37,591 nt of DNA, from positions 1 to 37,591 of the forward strand of contig JBLINY010000036.1 of assembly GCA_047638695.1 (NCBI GenBank). The letters are read 5' to 3'. The notes under the pieces were generated by a model. It ran no database searches and was not told the origin of the DNA. It worked only from the letters and a program-made list of their open reading frames with translations. A program made the translations under genes and the position numbers. This stretch comes from JAHECQ01 sp047638695 (GTDB lineage: Bacteria; Actinomycetota; Acidimicrobiia; Acidimicrobiales; SZUA-35). Positions 31,655-37,591 of this stretch are shown here, piece by piece; position 1 is the first letter of the stretch, and each line of letters begins with the position of its first letter.

Positions 31655-31685
31655 AGCCCAGCTGACTGAAGCCCAGCTGACTGAA
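31647..31685. repeat. 15-bp tandem repeat at a stop codon
   Basis: CTGACTGAAGCCCAG occurs twice and then partially (CTGACTGAA). The first unit contains the hydrolase stop TGA. Each unit brings further stop codons, so variation would leave the protein unchanged. Confidence 0.8.
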
Positions 31686-31744
31686 CACGGCTCTCTCTCA
31701 ACACCCTCCCGGGGTCAGCATCACCAGCATGATCGTGGCGCAGA

Positions 31745-31750
31745 TAGCGT
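31745..31750 (+). promoter_or_regulatory. -10 box for the leaderless MFS gene
   Basis: TAGCGT ends 6 nt before GTG 31757, and no ribosome site is present. Confidence 0.45.
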
Positions 31751-31756
31751 GCACGG

Positions 31757-33169
31757 GTGACCGTATCCGTCCTTGATGAACCGGCAAGTATGGTTCCGAA
31801 GCGGGCCTGGCGGGCATTGGCAGTCGGGGCTGCAGGCTATGTGCTCTTTGGTTTCAACTCAACCGCGACTAATCTGGGCTTCGGTGCCATCTCCGACAGT
31901 TTCGAGTCGGCTAGCGAAGGCACGCTTTCCTGGGTTGCCTCCGGTTACTTCATTGCCACAGCCGCCTTTCTTCCCCTCGGAGGCCGACTGGCCGACCGGG
32001 TCGGCCGCAGGAAGATCTTCAACATCGGACTGGCCGGATTCACCGCATCAGCCATCCTTTCGGCCGTGGCACCCACAATCTGGCTGCTCATTGCGGCCCG
32101 AGTAGCACAGGCCATCTCGGGCGCCATGGTGATTCCGTCGTCGCTCGCAATGGTGTTGCCCGAATTTCCGATCGCTCGCCGCAGCTCGGCGGTCGCGTAC
32201 TGGGCAGCCTCAGGCCCGCTCTCGGCTGCTGTCGCGCCAAGCACCGCCGCCCTGCTACTCGACGCCACCAGTTGGCGGTGGCTGTACTTCCTCAGCGCTC
32301 CGCTGGCTGCGACCTTCCTTGTCCTGTCGATCATTTTCGTTTCCGACACGAAGGGCGATGACGACGGCAAACGACTCGACCTCGCAGGCACTGGGCTGGC
32401 GGTTGGTGCTGTTGCCATGCTCATCGTCGGTATCAGTCAAGCCAACTCCTGGGGCTGGGGAAGCTGGGCCACCATCCTGGTGATCTTCGAGGCACTGGCT
32501 ATGGGCGTGCTTTTTGTTGTCCGTTCGGCGAACCACCCCGCTCCCCTGGTGAATCTCACGCTCTTTCGTATTCCTGAGATCGCCATCGCCAATCTGGCCA
32601 ACCTGTTCATCTCGGTGACTTCGCTGTCGATTTGGCTTATCTGGCCATTGTGGCTGGGGCGTGTGTGGGGCTATTCGACCGCTCAGATCGGTCTGGCCAT
32701 CACCATCGGCCCGGTGTTCGCAGGCCCCGCGGCAATCTTGGGAGGAAAGCTGGTTGAGAAGTACGGGCCTCGGTGGTTGATGATCATCGGCACCGCGATC
32801 TCGACCGCGGCGGTGCTCTGGAGCTTCTTCATGCTCGGCACCGAATCCAACTATGTGGTGTCGTTCATGCCATCGGTTGCCGGATTCGGTTTCGGCTGGG
32901 GCCTCTCGAATCCCTCCATGAACAGCTGGGCGTTGGCCCACGCGCCACAGGACTTCTTCGGTGAGGTGAACGCCTCCTTCAACACATTGCGAAACTTGGC
33001 CGCTGCGATCGGCACTGCGGCAGCGATCGCCATTGTTGGTGCCGCCGACCGCCCCGACACGCTGCAGGCTTACCAGCGGGCCAACCTGTTCTTCGCATTC
33101 TGGGTTGGGCTGTCTTGTCTGACGGTAACCGTTGGGACGTTCTGGCTGGCTAGGCGTCCAGCGACGTAG
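31757..33169 (+). CDS. MFS drug exporter, DHA2 (14-helix) type
   Basis: This 470-residue inner-membrane transporter likely exports small molecules by proton antiport. It has the MFS motif A GRLADRVGRRKIFNIG between helices 2 and 3 and motif B-like RVAQAISGAMVIPSSLAMV. A motif C-like run (AYWAASGPLSAAVAPSTAAL) follows. I count about 14 hydrophobic helices by eye, as in EmrB/QacA relatives. Substrate is unknown. The GTG start follows TAGCGT by 6 nt. It is downstream of the hydrolase and convergent with the peptidase. Confidence 0.92.
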   Translation: MTVSVLDEPASMVPKRAWRALAVGAAGYVLFGFNSTATNLGFGAISDSFESASEGTLSWVASGYFIATAAFLPLGGRLADRVGRRKIFNIGLAGFTASAILSAVAPTIWLLIAARVAQAISGAMVIPSSLAMVLPEFPIARRSSAVAYWAASGPLSAAVAPSTAALLLDATSWRWLYFLSAPLAATFLVLSIIFVSDTKGDDDGKRLDLAGTGLAVGAVAMLIVGISQANSWGWGSWATILVIFEALAMGVLFVVRSANHPAPLVNLTLFRIPEIAIANLANLFISVTSLSIWLIWPLWLGRVWGYSTAQIGLAITIGPVFAGPAAILGGKLVEKYGPRWLMIIGTAISTAAVLWSFFMLGTESNYVVSFMPSVAGFGFGWGLSNPSMNSWALAHAPQDFFGEVNASFNTLRNLAAAIGTAAAIAIVGAADRPDTLQAYQRANLFFAFWVGLSCLTVTVGTFWLARRPAT

Positions 33170-33191
33170 AACCGCCAACCAGAATGGGTCA

Positions 33192-33211
33192 CGGTCGCTA
33201 AAGGCCGACCG
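33192..33211. terminator. hairpin between convergent MFS and peptidase genes
   Basis: CGGTCG-CTAAAGGC-CGACCG has a perfect 6-bp stem and overlaps the peptidase stop codon (33198-33200). No T-run follows; a shared terminator is suggested by position only. Confidence 0.4.
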
Positions 33212-35165
33212 CTCCCTCGATTGGATCAATCGGGTCAGCAGGTTGAAAGTCGAAGACTCTGCCGTAGAACCACAGCTCGGCCTCTAGCGATCGAACGATG
33301 TTCTCGGCCTGACGAAAGCCATGCTGCTCGCCCTCGAAATAAATGGCGGCGTGTGGAATTCCCTTGCTAGCGAGCGAGGCCACGATGGCCTCTGCCTGGT
33401 TGGGTGGGACAATCTCGTCTTCCGTGCCTTGCAACACCAGCAGCGGACAAGACAACTGATCGGTGTGATTGATCGGCGACCGCAGGTCATAGATCGCCTT
33501 GGCCTCGGGATACGGACCGATGAGACCGTCGAGGTAGCGGCTCTCGAACTTATGCGTGTCTGTGGCCAGCGCCTCGAGATCGGCGACCCCATAAAGACTG
33601 GTGCCGGCGGCAAAGACATCCGAGCCAGTGAGCGCGGCCAGAACAGTGAACCCTCCCGCTGATCCCCCCCGAATGGCCATGCGGTTGCCGTCAACCTTGC
33701 CAGCCTCGGCCAGTTGACTGGCAGCAGCGATGCAGTCTTCGACGTCGACAACTCCCCAGGCGTCATGCAACAACTGCCGGTACGCCCTCCCGTAGCCCGA
33801 TGAGCCGCCGTAGTTCACGTCGACAACAGCGAAACCACGACTGGTCCAGTACTGGATCTTCAGCCCAAGTATCGGGCTGGCGTGGGCCGTCGGGCCACCA
33901 TGCCCAATAACGATCAAAGGCGGGAGCTCGTCGGCTTCACCGGTCACATCAAGGCCAGTCGGCCGGTAGAGAAATGCGTGACATTGCCGGCCTCCCGCCG
34001 ACTCGAAGTCGAACGACTCGGCAACGCTAAACCAGCGCGGGTCGACGCCGAGATCATCGGATGGCCGATGGTCGAACGTGTGACCCGAGGCTGCCAGCTC
34101 GACAACCAGTGGCAGGTCGATCTTCGTCTGAGCAACAACGACGACGGCATCGCCTGCCGTTGTCGCAAGCCCGGACACCGACACATAGGGGGAAGCAATG
34201 GGTGAGACGCGACCGTCAGCCTGCACCAGGGCCAGGCTGTCGGCTGCCTCACGGGTAACGATGGCCACGAACCGCCCATCGGACAGCTCGCTCCAGTGCT
34301 GGATGCCAAAGACCCAGGGCGGATAGCCGATGTCGGCATCGTCGAGCGCGGTAATGGCGTGATCAGTGGTGTCACCCGGATGCCACTGATGAAGATTCCA
34401 GTATCCAGATCGGTCGGTCGAAAAGACCAGTTGCCCACCCGCAGTCCAGTTGGCTCCGTGTACCGCTTCACCTGGGCCGCCAGCGACTAGTTGCGTGTTG
34501 CCGAGGCGGAAACCAGTGTTGGTGAAGACCGGTGCGGCACAGAGCTCGGTGCCGTCCCAGGGCATATTGGGATGATCCCAACGCAACCAGCTGAGCCAAC
34601 GACCATCGGGAGAAAGCCGAGGCGCCATCACGAAATCGGTGCCACTCGCGATGACCTGAGGATCAGCCGAACCATCGCTCGGGAAGGCAACGATTTCGTT
34701 GACGACCTCGGCACCGTCGCCGCCGTGGCGTTCCTGCACGGCCACAATCCACTCGCCGTCGGGAGACTCTTGGCCATCGGCGTAGCGAAGCTGGTGCGTC
34801 TCTACCGGCTCGGGAGTAATGGCGACCGGTTCGGATCCGGTCACGAAACGATAGAGCCGCTGATCAGACCAGTTGCTGAAGTAGACGGCCTCGGCGCCCA
34901 AGAACCATGCTCCACCCCCATACTCGTGCACTCGGGTGCGGGCTGAGAATGGCTTGGGGAGCTGCTCTTCGGGCTCACTTCCGGCGGTGCGACGCACCAA
35001 CACGACGCGACCCGCTTCGGCTGGCCGAAGCTCCGACCACCAGACTTCAGAGCTGCCGTCGGATCCAGTTCGGACCGCCGGCCCGCCAAGACCGACGCCG
35101 CCAGCGGCCACCAGCTCGGCCGAAATGGGGGAAGGCCACGAGCCGAAGGGGTGCGCGTTGGTCAT
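33198..35165 (-). CDS. S9-family prolyl oligopeptidase-like peptidase
   Basis: This 655-residue protein has an N-terminal beta-propeller (about 1-390: RTRVHEYGGGAWFLGAEAVY, SPDGRWLSWLRWDHPNMPWD) and a C-terminal alpha/beta hydrolase domain. The latter has IVIGHGGPTAHASP, VDVNYGGSSGYGRAY, the nucleophile GGSAGG, LVLQGTEDEIVP (Asp) and EGEQHGFR (His). It is a cytoplasmic-looking acyl-peptide hydrolase or dipeptidyl peptidase relative with no signal peptide. The ATG overlaps the TGA of the aminotransferase gene (TGATG), so the two are coupled. Exact peptide specificity is not visible. Confidence 0.93.
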   Translation of the reverse strand: MTNAHPFGSWPSPISAELVAAGGVGLGGPAVRTGSDGSSEVWWSELRPAEAGRVVLVRRTAGSEPEEQLPKPFSARTRVHEYGGGAWFLGAEAVYFSNWSDQRLYRFVTGSEPVAITPEPVETHQLRYADGQESPDGEWIVAVQERHGGDGAEVVNEIVAFPSDGSADPQVIASGTDFVMAPRLSPDGRWLSWLRWDHPNMPWDGTELCAAPVFTNTGFRLGNTQLVAGGPGEAVHGANWTAGGQLVFSTDRSGYWNLHQWHPGDTTDHAITALDDADIGYPPWVFGIQHWSELSDGRFVAIVTREAADSLALVQADGRVSPIASPYVSVSGLATTAGDAVVVVAQTKIDLPLVVELAASGHTFDHRPSDDLGVDPRWFSVAESFDFESAGGRQCHAFLYRPTGLDVTGEADELPPLIVIGHGGPTAHASPILGLKIQYWTSRGFAVVDVNYGGSSGYGRAYRQLLHDAWGVVDVEDCIAAASQLAEAGKVDGNRMAIRGGSAGGFTVLAALTGSDVFAAGTSLYGVADLEALATDTHKFESRYLDGLIGPYPEAKAIYDLRSPINHTDQLSCPLLVLQGTEDEIVPPNQAEAIVASLASKGIPHAAIYFEGEQHGFRQAENIVRSLEAELWFYGRVFDFQPADPIDPIEGAVGL

Positions 35166-36364
35166 CAGCCTTCGGCCAAGAGATCGGCGATACGACCCAA
35201 CCCCTCGCCCAGATCGTCGTCGCCGAGAGCGAACGAGAACCGGGCGTATCCCGGGCTGCCAAAGGCCTCACCCGGAACGAACGCAACCTTCACTTCGTCA
35301 AGCACGACGTCAGCCAACTGCAAGGTCGAACTGATCTTGTGGCCGCGAATGGTGCGGCCGATAACGCCCTCGAGCGACGGGAAGGCGTAAAAAGCCCCTT
35401 CGGGCATCAGACATTCGACGCCCACCATGGCGTCGAGCATCGAGTGCATGTTCTTGCGACGCCGGTCGAAGGCATCGCGCATCTGCTCAACGGCGGTGAG
35501 GTCACCCGAGACGGCAGCCAGGGCAGCCCATTGCGACACGTTCGGAACGTTGGACGTCTGATGCGACTGGAGGTTCGTGAGCGCCTTAGCCATGTCGGGC
35601 GGGGCGATGATCCAGCCCACTCGCCATCCGGTCATGGCGTAGGTCTTGGCTACGCCATTCACGATGATGCAGCGGTCGGCCATCTCTGGAACCACCACCG
35701 GCATCGAATGAAACTCGTGGCCGTCATAGACCAGATGTTCGTAAATCTCGTCGGTAAGGACCCAGATGTCGTGCTCGGCGGCCCATTGGCCGATGGCCTC
35801 GACCTGCTCGCGGCTGTAGACCGCACCCGATGGGTTGGAAGGACTGACAAAGATCAGCGCCTTGGTAGCGGGGGTCCGAGCCGCTTCAAGCTGCTCGACC
35901 GATGCCTTGAAACCGCTATGGATGTCGGTTTCAACAACTACCGGTGTACCGCCTGCCAATCGAACAGGCTCGGGGTAGGTGGTCCAGTAGGGCGCAGGAA
36001 TGAGCACCTCATCGCCGGGGTCAACAATTCCGGCGAGCGCGTTGTAGACCGCGTGCTTGCCGCCGACCGTCACGACCACCTGCGACGGATCGACCTGAAG
36101 GCCCGAGTCGCGGAGCGTCTTGGCCACGATGGCTGCCTTCAGGTCGGGGATGCCACCGGCCGGTGTATAACGATGACTTTTCGGATCTCGACAGGCGGCG
36201 ACCGCGGCCTCCACGATGTAGTCGGGCGTCGCGAAATCAGGTTCGCCGGCACCGAACCCGATGACCGGCTCACCTGCAGCTTTGAGCGCCTTGGCTTTGC
36301 CATCGACCGCCATGGTCGCCGAGGGGGCGATGGCACCAACGCGAGCAGAAATTCGACCAGCCAT
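35165..36364 (-). CDS. aspartate aminotransferase, class I/II
   Basis: This 399-residue PLP enzyme has IGFGAGEPDFATPDYI, YTPAGGIPDLKAAI, PAPYWTTYPEP, FVSPSNPSGAVYSREQ, DEIYEHLVYDG and NGVAKTYAMTGWRVGW, which holds the PLP lysine. RFSFALGDDDL near the C-terminus has the carboxylate-binding Arg. This is the Ib subgroup of aspartate aminotransferases. The start at 36364 has GGAG 8 nt upstream; the long open frame beyond it is antisense to serC. It is divergent from serC across 48 nt and coupled to the S9 peptidase. Prephenate or other amino-group acceptors are possible. Confidence 0.94.
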   Translation of the reverse strand: MAGRISARVGAIAPSATMAVDGKAKALKAAGEPVIGFGAGEPDFATPDYIVEAAVAACRDPKSHRYTPAGGIPDLKAAIVAKTLRDSGLQVDPSQVVVTVGGKHAVYNALAGIVDPGDEVLIPAPYWTTYPEPVRLAGGTPVVVETDIHSGFKASVEQLEAARTPATKALIFVSPSNPSGAVYSREQVEAIGQWAAEHDIWVLTDEIYEHLVYDGHEFHSMPVVVPEMADRCIIVNGVAKTYAMTGWRVGWIIAPPDMAKALTNLQSHQTSNVPNVSQWAALAAVSGDLTAVEQMRDAFDRRRKNMHSMLDAMVGVECLMPEGAFYAFPSLEGVIGRTIRGHKISSTLQLADVVLDEVKVAFVPGEAFGSPGYARFSFALGDDDLGEGLGRIADLLAEG

Positions 36365-36412
36365 TGTGAAACTCCGTACGAAATGGGATGCGAGCTGACA
36401 TCCTGTCAAACC

Positions 36413-37546
36413 GTGAGCCAAACCACTCCCAATATTTCGATTCCCTCTGCGTTGTTGCCGTCTGACGGGCGCTTTGGCTCGGGTCCCTCGAAGGTTCGCC
36501 CAGAAGCGGTCGCGGCCTTGGCCGAGATCGCTCCGACCTACCTCGGAACCTCCCACCGCCAGGCAACCGTGAAGGACACCGTCGGTCGCCTTCGCGACGG
36601 CCTCTCGGCGCTGTTCGACCTGCCCGACGGCTGGGAGGTTGTCTTGGGCAACGGCGGGTCCACGATCTTCTGGGATGCCGCCACCTTTGGTCTGGTCGAA
36701 GCCCGTTCCCAACATCTTGTTTTTGGGGAGTTCTCGTCCAAGTTCGCGGCAGAAACCGATGCCGCTCCCTTCCTGGGCGACCCCCAGATCATCAGTTCCG
36801 ATCCGGGCTCGCATCCAACCCCGGTCGGCAGCGACGACGTCGACTTCTACGCGCTCACTCACAACGAGACATCCACCGGGGTGATGGCCCCGATGAAGCG
36901 TCCCGCGGGGTCCACCGCCAAATCGTTGGTGGCGGCCGACGCCACCTCCGCAGCCGGCGCCCTTCGCTGGGACCCAGCCGAGGTCGACTGTTACTACTTT
37001 GCACCGCAGAAAGCGCTGGCATCCGATGGTGGCCTCTGGATTGCCTGTTGCTCGCCCGCGACGATCGAGCGAATTGGCGCAATCGAAGCTGGCCCTCGCT
37101 GGATCCCGGCTGGGCTGAACCTGGCCACGGCTTTGGACAACTCGACCAAGAATCAGACCTACAACACCCCGTCCCTCGCCACCCTCTTTCTGGCTGCGCA
37201 CCAGGTCGAGTGGCTCAACAACAGCGGTGGCATGGACTTCTCGGCCGGGCGTTCAGAACAGTCAGCCCACATTCTCTATAGCTGGGCGGCCGCTTCGGGC
37301 TACGCGACGCCGTATGTCACCGAACCGGCTCAACGCAGCAACGTCGTCGGCACCATCGACCTCGACGACCGTGTCGAGGCCTCCACCGTGTCCGCCGTGT
37401 TACGGGCCAACGGTATTGTCGACACCGACTCGTACCGCAAGCTTGGCCGCAACCAGCTACGCATCGCTATGTTCCCGGCGATCGAGCCGACCGACATCGA
37501 AGCACTAACCGCCTGCATCGACTACGTAGTCGGCGAACTCAGCTGA
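36413..37546 (+). CDS. serC: phosphoserine aminotransferase, mycobacterial type
   Basis: This 377-residue PLP enzyme makes phosphoserine from phosphohydroxypyruvate and glutamate. It follows the actinobacterial SerC closely: DGRFGSGPSKVRPEAVAAL, YLGTSHRQATVKDTVGRLR, VVLGNGGSTIFWDAA, LTHNETSTGVMAP, VAADATSAAG and YYFAPQKALASDGGLW (PLP lysine). The C-terminus has ANGIVDTDSYRKLGRNQLRI. GTG 36413 gives an N-terminus as long as in Mycobacterium; ATG 36383 would add ten residues. No ribosome site is seen; CATCCT 8 nt upstream may be a -10 box. Confidence 0.95.
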   Translation: MSQTTPNISIPSALLPSDGRFGSGPSKVRPEAVAALAEIAPTYLGTSHRQATVKDTVGRLRDGLSALFDLPDGWEVVLGNGGSTIFWDAATFGLVEARSQHLVFGEFSSKFAAETDAAPFLGDPQIISSDPGSHPTPVGSDDVDFYALTHNETSTGVMAPMKRPAGSTAKSLVAADATSAAGALRWDPAEVDCYYFAPQKALASDGGLWIACCSPATIERIGAIEAGPRWIPAGLNLATALDNSTKNQTYNTPSLATLFLAAHQVEWLNNSGGMDFSAGRSEQSAHILYSWAAASGYATPYVTEPAQRSNVVGTIDLDDRVEASTVSAVLRANGIVDTDSYRKLGRNQLRIAMFPAIEPTDIEALTACIDYVVGELS

Positions 37547-37558
37547 CCTTCCAACCAA

Positions 37559-37591
37559 GTGCTTTCAAGACTGAGTGCTTCTCAAGACTGA
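37559..37591. repeat. tandem duplication after serC
   Basis: AGTGCTTTCAAGACTG and AGTGCTTCTCAAGACTG stand next to each other 12 nt after the serC stop and reach the window edge, so more copies may follow. Confidence 0.6.

Noticed and set aside
34907..36412. Upstream extension of the serC frame
   Set aside because: It is antisense to the aminotransferase and the peptidase. SerC homology begins at the GTG 36413, and no start signal lies further upstream.
36365..37201. Upstream extension of the aminotransferase frame
   Set aside because: It is antisense to serC. The start at 36364 has a good ribosome site and the family N-terminus.
1..37591. Mobile element or prophage as the source of the hsp70-dynamin block
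   Set aside because: No integrase, transposase, terminal repeats or attachment site seen. The tRNA genes are 15 kb away and have no nearby partial copy that I could find.

Overview
The window (roughly 60% GC by eye) looks like a chromosomal segment of a high-GC Actinomycetota bacterium, most likely of the class Acidimicrobiia. The reasons are a SerC of the mycobacterial type, a Tad pilus locus, many GTG/TTG starts, many apparently leaderless genes with a TANNNT box 6-8 nt before the start codon, and an iniBAC-like dynamin cluster. I see no IS element, integrase, phage gene or CRISPR array, so this reads as core chromosome.

Layout. 1-4390: the end of a Tad pilus operon (partial CpaF/TadA ATPase, a von Willebrand A-TadB fusion, TadC, and a stand-alone DnaB-like RecA ATPase). 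4391-5065: a spacer and an unknown small gene. 5123-7944 (minus): tRNA-Glu, tRNA-Gln, a YdcF-like DUF218 protein, gltX and an unknown conserved-looking gene. 7968-8456: a small membrane protein. 8702-12356 (minus): leuB-ilvE-cimA. 12529-15657 (plus): a membrane protein, greA, leuC and leuD. 15677-20231: a small membrane protein, a large beta-propeller lipoprotein, a short serA and an FAD oxidoreductase. 20296-30703: the most interesting block, described below. 30878-37546: an alpha/beta hydrolase, an MFS exporter, an S9 peptidase translationally coupled to an aspartate aminotransferase, and serC.

Metabolism. CimA, LeuCD, LeuB and IlvE together give a route from pyruvate and acetyl-CoA through citramalate to 2-oxobutyrate (isoleucine). 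LeuBCD and IlvE also serve leucine. SerA and SerC belong to the phosphorylated serine pathway. GltX lies next to tRNA-Glu and tRNA-Gln.

Candidate system (20296-30703). Six genes form an iniBAC-like envelope module. They are a membrane-anchored Hsp70 with a predicted external BON domain; a very acidic, lysine-free protein whose first 50 residues resemble the IniB N-terminus; IniC-like and IniA-like dynamin GTPases (ATGA overlap); a Gly/Asp/Asn repeat IniB-like protein with one Lys and no Arg; and a MalT/IniR-like LuxR STAND regulator. Two 20-bp palindromic sites that differ at three positions lie in the two control regions of the module (22669-22688 and 28240-28259). They are built from GGGGA half-sites, the core of the MalT box. 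This points to one regulon: the LuxR protein would switch on a membrane-remodelling dynamin pair, a trans-membrane chaperone and two highly acidic effector proteins.
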